NCBI GenBank assembly: GCA_963759055.1
Contig: CAVWYD010000018.1
Span: forward strand, 62,001-126,000
From: Thiosocius sp963759055
Lineage (GTDB): Bacteria > Pseudomonadota > Gammaproteobacteria > Chromatiales > Chromatiaceae
Direction of reading: 5' to 3'
Length of the DNA stretch: 64,000 nucleotides
In this document: in pieces, positions 8,385 to 18,299 of the stretch
How positions within the stretch are numbered: the stretch's first letter is position 1
Layout: the number at the start of each line of letters is the position of its first letter
The notes under the pieces: model-generated
The model's database searches: none
Seen by the model: only the letters and a program-made list of their open reading frames with translations
What the model was told of the DNA's origin: nothing
Translations under genes and position numbers: made by a program

Positions 8385-11300
8385 AGTGCGGTATCTGCCA
8401 GTACGGTATAGATATTTTCCAGCAGATCGGCCTCCTGGTACGGTTTACCCAGATAGCGCCTCACACCCAGTTCCAAGGCTCGGTTGCGATGTTTTTCACC
8501 GGTCCGTGAGGTGATCATGATGATCGGAATATCGCTGAGCTCCGGCGTGCTGCGCATATGCCGGGCCAGCTCATAGCCATCCATCCGTGGCATCTCGATA
8601 TCCAGCAACATGACGTCAGGATGATGCTCCTGCAGCTGCGTCACCGCATCTACCCCATCCTTTGCCGTCACCACCTGCATGTTATGGCGCTCCAGCAGCC
8701 GGCTGGTGACTTTGCGCACCGTGATCGAATCGTCCACCACCATCACGGAGACTCCCTTGGTCACCGGACCTACAGCCATGGACTCGGCAGCCACTGGCTG
8801 TGCACTGTCCATTCTGACCAGGCTGTTTACATCCAGGATGAGCGCGATCTGACCGTCGGCGAGGATGGTGCCGCCGGTAAACCAGCGCACCGTGCTCAGC
8901 TGCGCCCCGATCGACTTGACCACGATCTGACGGTTACCCAGCAGTCCATCGACCTGGATCGCGACGCGATGCTCGCCCGAACGCACCAGCAAGAGCGGCA
9001 GCCAACGCAGCGCGTCAGTCAAATGTGGCATCTGCGTGCCGAGCATGGAACCGAGGTAACGCACGTTGTAATCGCGGTCACCGTATCGAAACACCTCCTG
9101 CTCTCCGGCATAAATGGCACGCAACTCGTCCAGTGAGATTCTCACAACGCCGTCCATGCTGCTGTGGGGTACCGCGTAGATCTCATCGCCCAGGGTCACG
9201 AGCAGGGAATCGGTAATCGCCAGCGTAAACGGCAGCCGAATCGTGAAGCTGGTACCGTGGCCCGGCTGCGAATCGATTTCTAGCGTACCGCCGAGCTGTT
9301 TGACCTCGGTAAGAACGACATCCATCCCGACCCCTCGGCCGGACACCTGGGAGAGCTCCTCAGCGGTTGAGAAGCCCGGCTGCAGTATCAACTGGTAGAG
9401 ATCATCATCATCGATCGCGGCGTCTTTTTCGATCAGGCCGCGCTCTACCGCCTTGGCACGGATCCGTGCACGGTCGAGGCCTGCACCATTGTCGGAAAGC
9501 GTGAGCACCACATCTGCCCCCTCGCGTGCGAGGTGCAGGGTAATCACGCCCTGCGGCGCCTTGCCGTTTGCCAGGCGCGTATTGGTGTCCTCGATCCCGT
9601 GCGACACAGCGTTTCGCAGCAGATGCTCAAGCGGACTCATCATGCGCTCGAGGATCGCGCGATCCATATCTTCCTCGCCGCCAATCACGTCCAGGCTGGC
9701 CTGCTTGCCGACACTGTGACTCGTCTGACGCACGACGCGTTCGAGGCGTGGTACACGGCTGGAAAACTTGACCATCCGGGTGCGCAACAGGCTGTCCTGC
9801 AGATCGGTGGTAACCCGTGCCTGCTGCAGCAACAGGGTATCTGTATCCCTGCTCAAATCACTGAGCGACTGTCCGAGGTTGGAAAGGTCTTCCACCGTCT
9901 CCGACAGAGCCCGCGAAAGCTGCTGCATGGTCGAATAACGGTCCATCTCCAGGGGATCGAAGTCGGCCCGTGCTTCACCTTCGCGTTCATGACGCGAAAG
10001 AATCTGCGCCTCGGTCTCGAGTTCCAGGTCCCGCAACTGACTGCGCAGACGATCCGTTGTCTGCTGCAGCTCGCCAAGGTTGAACGCCGCAGTGCTGTTC
10101 TGCTGTTCCAGCCGGGCGCGGTAGATACTGACCTCGCCGGCATTGTTGACCATCTGGTCCAGGGCCTCGGAAGAGACACGGACCCGCTCACTGCCCGCCG
10201 TCGGGGCAGGCTCTTCTTCCGGCAGAGGACGCCTGGGTACGAAACCCTCTCCCTCTGCCTTCTGGTCAGACCCGGGGAACTGCACAATGGTCGAGTCACT
10301 GTCCACCACCGCCCCGACCGGGCCGGCTGCTGCGGTAGCGAGCGATTGTTCAGCCAGGAGGCCGGAGTCGGCGAGCAGTTCCGAATCGGTCATCAGCTGC
10401 GAATCAGTCAACAGTTCAGAATCGGCGTCCTGATTGTCGACAAAGGAAGATTCTGCGTCGATTTCCAGAGAAGGTTCAGCCTCGACCACCTGCTCGGGCT
10501 CTTGAACCCAATCAGGTTCAGCGTTGGCCGCCATCTCAGACGTTGCAAAGACCGGAACCTCCTCGACGTCCGGGATCGCCGCCTCAACCGCCGCGATATC
10601 GTCCCACTTGCGACCGCGTGCCGCTGCTTCCAGACGTGTGATCATATTCGGATGCAGGTTTGGAACCGCACCCTTGTTCAATTGCTCGATGTCCTGGGCC
10701 AGTACATCGGTAGCGTGGCGCACCAGGCGGGTCAACCGCTCGCTGGGCTCCAGACGGCGTTCTGTGATGCTTTCGAACACCGACTCGAGTGCGTGACTCA
10801 GGTCTCCGACGGACGATACGCCCGTCAGACGCGCGCCCCCCTTGATGGTGTGGAGGGTGCGCTGCAGCTTCGCTACGGCGTCCAGATCACCAACGGTCGA
10901 CACCCAGTCCGCAAGCTCGCCATCAAGCGAATCGAGCAGCTCTTTCGACTCTTCCAGGAATATCTCCAGCAGCTCCGGATCCAGCTCCTCCTGGGCTGCC
11001 TGGCCCGCATCAGCGCTCGCCTCTGTCGCTGGAGACTCGTGCATCAACTCATCGACCAGTGCACTGATCTCGTCGCGCAGCGTTTCCCAGTCGGGGAGCT
11101 CGGCGTGCGGTTCCTCCAGAGTCTCGGCCAGACCCGTCAGCATGCGACGACTGCGATCCAGCAGATCGAGCGAAGTGTTGTCCGTGCGTCGATGATGACC
11201 GTGCATGCCGTTGGTGAAATCCTCCAGCGCACCGGCCAACTCGGCCATCTGTGGCACGCCGGCGGCACGTGAGCTGCCATGCAGGGTATGCATCGCGCGC

Positions 11301-13945
11301 CGCACATCTTCGTCGAATTCGGTACCACCCGACTTTTTCCGGCCACGTTTGACAAAGTCAGCAAGCTGACTCAGATGGCCATACGCCTCGTTGAGGAAGA
11401 CCGAATTGAGACTTGAGTCGGCGACGCCCAGGGTCGTCGACTCGAAACGGGACAGTTCCGAGTCCTGTGCCTCAGCATCGCTAAGTATGGATTCGTCCGC
11501 CGGCTCCCCCTCAGCCTCGATCGACTCTCGGCCGGCCTCTTCACCAACCGGCTCGAACGCAATGTCCAGCGGTTCAGTCAGGTCCTGCTGTTCCGCGTCG
11601 AGAGAAAGCGACCCAACTTCGGACGCGGACTGCTCTTCCTCTTCATCCTCCACCATCTTGCTGACCGGCGCAGGGGTCGGCGCCGCACCGGTCGCGGCCG
11701 CTGTCTCGCCGGCGGCCAGGGCAAATGCCCGTTCCGAAAGGGCGGACACATCGGTGCCGGGCTCACCCAGGCGCCGGCACTCTTCAACCAGCCGGGGCAG
11801 CATCCCAACCACCTCATCCATCAGCTGGGTAACTTCCGGCGAGCCCTGCACGGTGCCGTCGATTACGCGATTGAGCAGATTTTCGACCGACCAGGAAAAC
11901 TCGCCGATGTTGCTGGCGCCCACGATCCTCCCGCTGCCCTTGAGCGTATGGAAAGAACGCCGCATGGTCTGCAGAGACTCGTTGTCCTCGCGATTGTCGC
12001 GCCATTTCGGGTAACAGCTCTGGATGCTCTGTAATTCTTCCTGCGCCTCTTCCTCAAAGATCTCGAGGATTTCCGAATCGACTTCTTCGACATCTTTGCT
12101 TGCTGTCGCTTCGGACGGTTCTGCCGGTGTCTCTGCCGGTGACTCCTCCGCCATGGAATCGGCCAGCCCGTCAGTGGCATCCGCCGGCAGCCCTATATTG
12201 ACATCGGCAGGCGCCTCCGGCGCAGTTGCCTGAGCATGCTCGCTCACCGCTCGACGCAGACCAAGCCGCTCGAGTGCGGCGCTGGCGTAGGACAGGAGCT
12301 TCGAACGTTTCTCACCCGGCTCGATGGCCGTCTGCATATAACACTCTGCGCTGATGACCACATCTGCAAGAGCGTCTCGCTGCTCCCGATCCGGCACATC
12401 TCCCTCACCGCTCGCAAGACGGGCGATATAGGGTTTGAGCTCGCCCAGCAGTTGCGCGGCCTCCGGTAATTCAAGCATCTGCAGCACACCCGACACCCGG
12501 TGCAGATGCGCAGGAACATCGGTGAGCAATTCCGCGTAAGCAGGCTTTTCCAGATACTCGAGAATCGCGTCCTTGGTCTTGGCCAGCTCGACCTGGGCCT
12601 CGTCGATGGCGGTGCGCACATGCAGTTGCATCTCACCTTCCGACACTGACTGTGAGACCGTTCCATCCAATGGCTGATCAAAATCGACTGCCAGACCGGC
12701 TCCGCCGGAGAGGCTCGCCAGCGACGATTCGACAAACAGGAGATCGCTTGCCAGCGCCATCAGGCCTTCGTCAGGAACCGGCTCACCGGATTTTTCGGCC
12801 GCACGCAACTTGTCTCCGCGGTGTTTCAATCTGGACCGCAATTCACCGCGTCCGACCATGCCGAGCGTGTCGCCGATCCGCTGGATCGGCTGCGCGAGTT
12901 CCGTGAGGCGGCTGAGCTGACTGCGATCACTGCGCATGTAGAGGTCGAGGTGGTCCTTCACGTCACGAAGATCCTGGGCCAGGGCCTCGCCGACTGCATT
13001 GAACAGCTCGCGGTCGGGCCCGCCGAGTGCACCTGCACCCTGACTGTCCTGCCCCTCCTCGGGAAAATTGTTGGCCAGATCGGCGGCCCGCTTTACGGCC
13101 ATGACGCTCGCAGCGGTCGAATTGGAACGAGCGATGTAATAAAGGATGTTCTTCAGCAGATCGACCGGAAAGTCGAGCATCGCCGCTTCTTCACCCTGAT
13201 CTATGACCTGTTTGAACACCCGGTCGAGTTTGCCGAACAAGGGCTTCACGGCAAGTGCGGGGGCTTCCTCATCTTCGAGCAACGCCGTTGCGAGCGCCTC
13301 ACCGGCATCCAGCAGGCGACGGAAACGCGCCGTGCCGGCACCGCTGTTCAACACATCCAGTACATCGCGGATCTGGGATAGTGCAACGGGTACATTTTCA
13401 CCCCGGATCCAGTGCAGCAGGCCGCGATGGTAGAGACTGCGGTGCTGATGAATCAGGTGCGGCAGCTCACGGTTGCCTGAACCCGGCCGCACCGTCTCTG
13501 CCGCAATCACAGCGTTCAGCTTGGGCGCGAACAGGGACGTTTCCGATACCAGCGGTGCGTCACGCGCTGCCCGCAGGTCATTCATCAGCGGGAGCAGAAC
13601 CAGAGGTATATCCGCTCCTCCGCTTTCGATCTTTTCCAGATACGCGGGCAACTGAACCATGCCCAGCATCAGCGCCTCAGCGGCGACTTCCCCCCGCCTG
13701 GCCTGTCCCTGCGAGAGTGCCAGGGCCAGCTGTTCCATCTCGTCCGCGAGCATTGCCGCGCCGTAGACCTGGGCCATCTCCAGCGCACCATGCGCGTGGT
13801 GCAGTTCTTCCAGACAAAGTTCGAGCCTGTCCGACTGTCCATCGACAAAATCCTCGAGTGCGTTCCGTGCTTCACGCAATGTCTGATCGATTTCGCCGCG
13901 GATCCATCGGAGTGCACTCCGGTCCTGACGCAGTTCTGGCATCAT
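8381..13945 (-). CDS. chpA: Hybrid chemotaxis histidine kinase with multiple phosphotransfer domains
   Basis: Central CheA-like kinase of the twitching-motility chemosensory system, about 1854 residues. The N-terminal ~600 residues are FimL/Xpt-like with degenerate motifs (HHAHGALEMAQ, HRVSGVLQML). Three clear Hpt motifs follow: HTLKGSGR (~665), MHTLHGSSRAAG (~885) and LHTIKGGARLTG (~1030). After an acidic, repetitive linker come the dimerisation region, the ATP-binding N-box HLLRNAVSHGIED (~1445), GRGVGMDVV, a CheW domain, and a receiver with VVDDSITVRK (~1731) and phospho-acceptor Asp in LLDIEMPRMDGYE (~1781). The ATG at 13945 follows ACGGAGGCG and the pilJ stop. An upstream in-frame start overlaps pilJ and lacks family similarity. 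Confidence 0.95.
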   Translation of the reverse strand: MMPELRQDRSALRWIRGEIDQTLREARNALEDFVDGQSDRLELCLEELHHAHGALEMAQVYGAAMLADEMEQLALALSQGQARRGEVAAEALMLGMVQLPAYLEKIESGGADIPLVLLPLMNDLRAARDAPLVSETSLFAPKLNAVIAAETVRPGSGNRELPHLIHQHRSLYHRGLLHWIRGENVPVALSQIRDVLDVLNSGAGTARFRRLLDAGEALATALLEDEEAPALAVKPLFGKLDRVFKQVIDQGEEAAMLDFPVDLLKNILYYIARSNSTAASVMAVKRAADLANNFPEEGQDSQGAGALGGPDRELFNAVGEALAQDLRDVKDHLDLYMRSDRSQLSRLTELAQPIQRIGDTLGMVGRGELRSRLKHRGDKLRAAEKSGEPVPDEGLMALASDLLFVESSLASLSGGAGLAVDFDQPLDGTVSQSVSEGEMQLHVRTAIDEAQVELAKTKDAILEYLEKPAYAELLTDVPAHLHRVSGVLQMLELPEAAQLLGELKPYIARLASGEGDVPDREQRDALADVVISAECYMQTAIEPGEKRSKLLSYASAALERLGLRRAVSEHAQATAPEAPADVNIGLPADATDGLADSMAEESPAETPAEPSEATASKDVEEVDSEILEIFEEEAQEELQSIQSCYPKWRDNREDNESLQTMRRSFHTLKGSGRIVGASNIGEFSWSVENLLNRVIDGTVQGSPEVTQLMDEVVGMLPRLVEECRRLGEPGTDVSALSERAFALAAGETAAATGAAPTPAPVSKMVEDEEEEQSASEVGSLSLDAEQQDLTEPLDIAFEPVGEEAGRESIEAEGEPADESILSDAEAQDSELSRFESTTLGVADSSLNSVFLNEAYGHLSQLADFVKRGRKKSGGTEFDEDVRRAMHTLHGSSRAAGVPQMAELAGALEDFTNGMHGHHRRTDNTSLDLLDRSRRMLTGLAETLEEPHAELPDWETLRDEISALVDELMHESPATEASADAGQAAQEELDPELLEIFLEESKELLDSLDGELADWVSTVGDLDAVAKLQRTLHTIKGGARLTGVSSVGDLSHALESVFESITERRLEPSERLTRLVRHATDVLAQDIEQLNKGAVPNLHPNMITRLEAAARGRKWDDIAAVEAAIPDVEEVPVFATSEMAANAEPDWVQEPEQVVEAEPSLEIDAESSFVDNQDADSELLTDSQLMTDSELLADSGLLAEQSLATAAAGPVGAVVDSDSTIVQFPGSDQKAEGEGFVPRRPLPEEEPAPTAGSERVRVSSEALDQMVNNAGEVSIYRARLEQQNSTAAFNLGELQQTTDRLRSQLRDLELETEAQILSRHEREGEARADFDPLEMDRYSTMQQLSRALSETVEDLSNLGQSLSDLSRDTDTLLLQQARVTTDLQDSLLRTRMVKFSSRVPRLERVVRQTSHSVGKQASLDVIGGEEDMDRAILERMMSPLEHLLRNAVSHGIEDTNTRLANGKAPQGVITLHLAREGADVVLTLSDNGAGLDRARIRAKAVERGLIEKDAAIDDDDLYQLILQPGFSTAEELSQVSGRGVGMDVVLTEVKQLGGTLEIDSQPGHGTSFTIRLPFTLAITDSLLVTLGDEIYAVPHSSMDGVVRISLDELRAIYAGEQEVFRYGDRDYNVRYLGSMLGTQMPHLTDALRWLPLLLVRSGEHRVAIQVDGLLGNRQIVVKSIGAQLSTVRWFTGGTILADGQIALILDVNSLVRMDSAQPVAAESMAVGPVTKGVSVMVVDDSITVRKVTSRLLERHNMQVVTAKDGVDAVTQLQEHHPDVMLLDIEMPRMDGYELARHMRSTPELSDIPIIMITSRTGEKHRNRALELGVRRYLGKPYQEADLLENIYTVLADTAL

Positions 13946-13961
13946 GACGCTATCGCCTCCG

Positions 13962-16016
13962 TTAGCCCACCGACGCTTCGTCGTCCGGCAACTTGAAGCG
14001 CGCCACTGTCTGACGCAGTTGCTCGGCCATCTGAGCGAGGGTTTCAATTGATTGTGTTGTCTGTTCGGTGCCTTCCGAGGTCTGGCTGGTGATTCCCTGA
14101 ACCACACTCATCGTTTCGTCAATCGAGCCCGCCTCCTGAGATTGCTGCTGCAACCTCGCCGCCATGGTCTGCGTGACACCGGCAATCTCCTGCGAAACCT
14201 GCTCGATCCTCTGCAGGGCCTCACCCGCGTCCTCGGCCAGCTTGGCACCACTGACCACCTCGGAGGTACTTGACTCCATAGAACTCACAGCCTCGTTGGT
14301 ATCTGCCTGAATGGTCTTTACGAGTGCATCGATCTGCTTGGTTGCGTTTGCCGAGCGTTCGGCGAGCCGTTGCACCTCATCCGCAACGACCGCGAAACCA
14401 CGCCCTGATTCGCCGGCCATCGCTGCCTGCATCGCCGCATTCAGTGCGAGAATATTGGTCTGATCGGCAATATCCTCGATCAGTTCGACGATGTTACCGA
14501 TCTCCTGTGAACTCTCACCGAGCCGCTTGATCCGTTTCGAGGTTTCCTGGATCTGCTCGCGAATATTGTCCATGCCAGAGATCGTACGTCGTACGGTACT
14601 GCCTCCAGCCGCCGCGATATCGACCGACTGCTGAGCGATCTCGGCCGATTTGGTCGATTCCTCGGCCATCTGCTTCATCGCCTCCGACATCGCCTTCACC
14701 GTCTGGGATGCTTTCTCGATCTGATTGCGCTGGTGATCAGAGGCCTCTTCCAGGCTCAGGGCGGTACCCCGGGTCTCCTGTGCAGATGCCGATACCCGTA
14801 CCGACGTTTCGTTGATGGTCGTTACCAGGGTACGCATCTCTTCGACCGCCTGGTTGACCGAGTCGGCGATGGCGCCGGTGATATCCTCGGTGACGGTTGC
14901 CTCTATCGTCAGATCGCCGTCGGACAGATCGACCATCTCATCCAGCAGGCGTCGAATGGCTGCCTGGTTTCTAAGGTTCTGCTGATCGGCCTGCTGGGCG
15001 CGCGTTCGTGCGTCACGCAAAAGCGCGAAACCAAGCATCAGCAACCATACGATGGCCAGCAGACCAAGCACCGAAACCAGTGTCGGACCGATCCTGATGG
15101 GCCCAAACATGCTGGCGTACTGATCACTGTCGTATGCAGCCGCCAGTTTGCTGGTGGCCACATCCAGGGCATCGGATGCCGCTGTCACGCCACCGGTAGC
15201 CTCCATCGCCGGCAGCACGCCGGGCGCCAACTCGATGATCTCGGCGACATGATCGTTGATTGACCGGAACAGTTTGGCCGCCTCGGCCAGCTTGCGTTCG
15301 GCTTTCGAATTGGTCACCCGGGCGACGTCGAGCCCGATATCACCTTTCAACATGCCGTTGAGCACCCGGCCGAAACGCTCTGTGTCCAGGCTGAACTGAT
15401 CGATAGCCGCCGCAGTCTGGGTACCGCCGGACAACACCCGGCTGACATTGTCACGCAGACGCTGGGCCAGCATCAGCTGGCGTGTCGCAACGTAGACCTG
15501 TTGCTGATCCGCCTTGGAACCGACCAGGATGAGCACGACCTCGTCTGAGAGTTGCTGCAGACGCGGGATGGCCTTGTTGATGACATCGACGAACTCGCGA
15601 ATCGAAAGGATCGCATTCTGATTGACCAAAATCTCGTCGGCGTAGGCGCGCAGGGCGAGCCAGCGGTTCTCAACGTCACGCAGTGGCTCGGCCATGGGCT
15701 CCGGTGATGCCGCGAGCCGGACATCCGGAGCTCCGTTCTTCAGTTCATCCATCAGCGTGATGAACCGGTCACGATTTACCCGCAGCCGTTCGAACGAAGC
15801 CTGGTCACCTGCCGCCGCCTCCAGAGCATATTTGGCAATCTTCTGGCTGAGAACCTGTTGTTCCGAAACCCTCTGGAGATACTGCTCGCCCTGCCTCTCC
15901 ATACGGGAAAGAGCAGCAAATGCAACAATGGCCGCGATAACCGTAAACAGGACCAGCGCGGTAAGCAGAGGAATCGAACGATTGCCACCGGCGGAAGTTT
16001 TCGCAGTACTTTTCAT
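13962..16016 (-). CDS. pilJ: Twitching-motility methyl-accepting chemotaxis protein
   Basis: Chemoreceptor of the Pil-Chp system, 684 residues. An N-terminal membrane helix (IPLLTALVLFTVIAAIVAFA) is followed by a periplasmic PilJ-type sensor of two related halves (each with a QLMLAQRLRDN or SQKIAKYALE-like helix), a second membrane helix near residue 310 (VSVLGLLAIVWLLMLGFALL), a HAMP-like linker and the cytoplasmic signalling hairpin. The tip is very well conserved: IADQTNILALNAAMQAAMAG then RGFAVVADEVQRLAERS. The neighbours are its adaptor and kinase. No methyltransferase gene lies beside it, although Q/E-rich helices suitable for adaptation flank the tip. Confidence 0.96.
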   Translation of the reverse strand: MKSTAKTSAGGNRSIPLLTALVLFTVIAAIVAFAALSRMERQGEQYLQRVSEQQVLSQKIAKYALEAAAGDQASFERLRVNRDRFITLMDELKNGAPDVRLAASPEPMAEPLRDVENRWLALRAYADEILVNQNAILSIREFVDVINKAIPRLQQLSDEVVLILVGSKADQQQVYVATRQLMLAQRLRDNVSRVLSGGTQTAAAIDQFSLDTERFGRVLNGMLKGDIGLDVARVTNSKAERKLAEAAKLFRSINDHVAEIIELAPGVLPAMEATGGVTAASDALDVATSKLAAAYDSDQYASMFGPIRIGPTLVSVLGLLAIVWLLMLGFALLRDARTRAQQADQQNLRNQAAIRRLLDEMVDLSDGDLTIEATVTEDITGAIADSVNQAVEEMRTLVTTINETSVRVSASAQETRGTALSLEEASDHQRNQIEKASQTVKAMSEAMKQMAEESTKSAEIAQQSVDIAAAGGSTVRRTISGMDNIREQIQETSKRIKRLGESSQEIGNIVELIEDIADQTNILALNAAMQAAMAGESGRGFAVVADEVQRLAERSANATKQIDALVKTIQADTNEAVSSMESSTSEVVSGAKLAEDAGEALQRIEQVSQEIAGVTQTMAARLQQQSQEAGSIDETMSVVQGITSQTSEGTEQTTQSIETLAQMAEQLRQTVARFKLPDDEASVG

Positions 16017-16117
16017 AAAGGGTTCCCTGAGACAGTTAGCTTGAAGCTAAGTTTTCCCTTGGCAGAGATTGAACATCCGGAATTTTTGGGTAGCCGCGTC
16101 TTGTCCATCTTCCACCA

Positions 16118-16681
16118 TCACCGCGCGGCCGATCGAAATTCCGGGTCTGCAGCCAGGGCAGACATACTGAACACCGGCCAGACCTCGTCATCGAGGCTGA
16201 ACGCTTCGTAGACGTAGGCGCCCAATGCACCCTTCATGCGGGCGTTGGGCAGGCGATCAGCGAGATCGAAATGGCGCATACCCTGAACTGAAGGCACCAA
16301 CAGGCCCGCAACGAGGCCTCGCAGGCGCAAGACCAGGATGCGTGAAGCTTTCGACGGAACCACCGCCTTTGCCCCGAGATAGACCTGCAGATCGATCACC
16401 GGCAGCAGGCTGCCGCGCACATTGGCCAGGCCGAGCATCCAGCGCTTTGCGCCGGGCACCCGGGTAATCGCGTCCTGGTATGGAAGCATCTCGCTGACCT
16501 CGCTCATGGCAGCCGTCATGCGAACCCCGGAGACATTGAAGACCAGCGCATCCCAGAAGTCCGCCGAACCCCTGACCTGCGGCAGTTGCTGTGCGGCCAT
16601 CTGGCTGCGTTGTTCGATTTCGGCAAGGGTCACCATGGCGTCCCTGGACGAAATCGCGTTCTTTTTCACGAGCTCCAGCAT
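16118..16681 (-). CDS. pilI: CheW-type adaptor protein PilI
   Basis: A 187-residue CheW-domain protein joining PilJ to the ChpA kinase. I chose ATG 16681 (MLELVKKNAISSRDAM), five bases after the pilH stop; the longer open frame runs into pilH. The CheW core includes FNVSGVRMTAAMSEVSEML, MLGLANVRGSLLPVIDLQVY and ILVLRLRGLVAGLLVPSVQG. Order pilG-pilH-pilI-pilJ-chpA is that of the Pseudomonas twitching cluster. The sequence is typical and complete. Confidence 0.92.
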   Translation of the reverse strand: MLELVKKNAISSRDAMVTLAEIEQRSQMAAQQLPQVRGSADFWDALVFNVSGVRMTAAMSEVSEMLPYQDAITRVPGAKRWMLGLANVRGSLLPVIDLQVYLGAKAVVPSKASRILVLRLRGLVAGLLVPSVQGMRHFDLADRLPNARMKGALGAYVYEAFSLDDEVWPVFSMSALAADPEFRSAAR

Positions 16682-16686
16682 GTCGA

Positions 16687-17049
16687 TCAGTCCAGCAACT
16701 CGCCGATTTTGTGCAACAGTTCCCGGCCGTCCACAGGCTTGACCAGGTAGCCCTTGGCGCCTTGCCGCATCCCCCACTCCTTGTCCGTATCCTGGTCTTT
16801 CGTGGTCACCATCAGGACCGGGATCTTCTGCGTCTTCGGATCACGGCTGAGCTTTCGCGTCGCCTGAAATCCGTTGATACCCGGCATGACCACATCCATC
16901 AGAATCACGTCGGGCCCCTGCGACTTTGCGGCGGCGATCCCCGCCTCACCGTCAGATGCGGTCAGGGCTTCGTGTCCACCATGCTGCAGGATCTTCGCCA
17001 GCACATGCAGCTCGGTGGGCGAATCATCGACAATCAGAATCTTGGCCAT
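16687..17049 (-). CDS. pilH: Single-domain response regulator PilH
   Basis: A 120-residue CheY-like receiver without output domain. Acidic pocket ILIVDDSPTE at the N-terminus, phospho-acceptor Asp in VILMDVVMPGINGF near residue 52, Thr in VTTKD and Lys in GYLVKPVDG. In Pseudomonas PilH acts with PilG downstream of ChpA and affects pilus retraction; that role is inferred here from gene order. ATG at 17049; 33 bases separate it from pilG. Confidence 0.94.
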   Translation of the reverse strand: MAKILIVDDSPTELHVLAKILQHGGHEALTASDGEAGIAAAKSQGPDVILMDVVMPGINGFQATRKLSRDPKTQKIPVLMVTTKDQDTDKEWGMRQGAKGYLVKPVDGRELLHKIGELLD

Positions 17050-17082
17050 GGGTCTCGTTTCAGTCAGCTGGTGAGAGCGCCG

Positions 17083-17484
17083 TCAGGCGGCCTTGGCGGC
17101 GTGCCTCTTGATCGCCCCCAGCAGTTCGTCCCGCGTGAAAGGCTTGGTGAGATACTGCTCTGAGCCGACGATCCGTCCCCGTGCGCGATCGAACAGCCCG
17201 TCCTTGCTGGACAGCATGATCACCGGGATATTGCTGTAGAGCTCGTTGTGCTTGATCAGCGCACAGGTCTGATAGCCATCCAGGCGCGGCATCATGATGT
17301 CGACGAATATAAGGTCAGGATGATTGTCCGCGATAATCGACAGGGCCTCGAAGCCGTCCGTTGCGGTCAACACCTCGCAGCCGGCCTTTTTCAAAAGAGT
17401 TTCTGCGGTGCGACGAATCGTCTTGCTGTCGTCGATCACCATGACTTTCAAACCACCAATATTCACTGCGTCTTCACTGCTCAC
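17083..17484 (-). CDS. pilG: Single-domain response regulator PilG
   Basis: First gene of the pil-chp cluster, a 133-residue receiver protein. VMVIDDSKTIRRTAETLL at the N-terminus, phospho-acceptor Asp in LIFVDIMMPRLDGYQT near residue 59, and QYLTKPFTRDEL carrying the conserved Lys. The start is a GTG at 17484 (MSSEDAVNIGG), with a G-rich GGGGGCAAGG ribosome site. PilG is thought to promote pilus extension through PilB. A rhodanese gene lies 33 bases upstream on the same strand, so the cluster may be read from further upstream. Confidence 0.94.
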   Translation of the reverse strand: MSSEDAVNIGGLKVMVIDDSKTIRRTAETLLKKAGCEVLTATDGFEALSIIADNHPDLIFVDIMMPRLDGYQTCALIKHNELYSNIPVIMLSSKDGLFDRARGRIVGSEQYLTKPFTRDELLGAIKRHAAKAA

Positions 17485-17517
17485 GCCTTGCCCCCTGTGT
17501 ACCTGTAAAAGCCCCGT

Positions 17518-18255
17518 TCACTGGCGCGGCACCACAGTGGTCAGCCCCCAGAGCTGCCACATCTGCATTCCGCCACGGTAATACCTGATCTTTTCACCGG
17601 GATATCCGACATCCAGCAGCCCCCGGATGGCACGTGGCGACTGTCCGCACGCCGGCCCGTTGCACCAAAGCACCAGATCCTTGGCCATGGAAAAATCCCA
17701 GTCCTCTGTCTTGTGACGGGCGTCTGCCCAGCCCCAATCCTCCAACAACTTTTCTGTCGCCCCGACCTCACCGCGTTCCTTGGCCCCGAAACTCTTGAGA
17801 GCCGCGACCAGTTCGGGGTCGTCCCTGTCCTTCCCAAACAGGGTGAAAGGATAGTTCACCGATCCGGGAATCGTGCCCTTGCGAAACCAGGATTCCGTTC
17901 GGGCGTCGATCAGGACGCCGCTGCCGTCGCGCAGTTTGGTTTCCATGAAATCGAACAGCTCGACCTCCCCGATCGTCCCAACCGATGAATCCGGGGTCAC
18001 CGGCTGAATGCAGAACGGCGGACACTTGCGCCCGGTCTTGGCGAAATAGCCCTTCAGCTCGTAATCAGGATCCTGCACGCGCTGAACCTTCACCGAGCGC
18101 CCTTCGTGAATGACATGGAGGTAGGGTTTTCCTGCCACCAGCGGGATAAGCTGCGCCGTCTCACCGACTTGCACCTTGTCGGCGGCATGCACGCCGCAGA
18201 CCTGGAACACGCCAACGAGCGCGATTGTCCAGACACCTCGAAGAAGCCAATCCAT
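17518..18255 (-). CDS. Exported rhodanese-like sulfurtransferase
   Basis: A 245-residue protein with a signal peptide (MDWLLRGVWTIALVGVFQVC then VHAAD) and a C-terminal rhodanese domain. The catalytic-loop Cys lies in WCNGPACGQSPRAI near residue 205; the domain begins around GVLIDARTESWFRKGTIPGS. Before it is a short Cys pair, KCPPFC, near residue 73. Rhodaneses carry sulfur as a persulfide; the periplasmic location suggests thiosulfate or polysulfide chemistry, but the substrate is unknown. Start at ATG 18255 after AGGGAAAAAG; an upstream in-frame start (18303) precedes the signal peptide without a good ribosome site. It follows a small exported protein, probably in one operon. Confidence 0.85.
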   Translation of the reverse strand: MDWLLRGVWTIALVGVFQVCGVHAADKVQVGETAQLIPLVAGKPYLHVIHEGRSVKVQRVQDPDYELKGYFAKTGRKCPPFCIQPVTPDSSVGTIGEVELFDFMETKLRDGSGVLIDARTESWFRKGTIPGSVNYPFTLFGKDRDDPELVAALKSFGAKERGEVGATEKLLEDWGWADARHKTEDWDFSMAKDLVLWCNGPACGQSPRAIRGLLDVGYPGEKIRYYRGGMQMWQLWGLTTVVPRQ

Positions 18256-18299
18256 CTTTTTCCCTATGCCACAATCAACCGTGGCGTCAATCTCTGCAG

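Noticed and set aside
9533..11272. A 579-codon open frame antisense to chpA
   Set aside because: Lies entirely inside the well supported chpA gene; its Arg/Gln/His-rich composition is typical of an antisense shadow.
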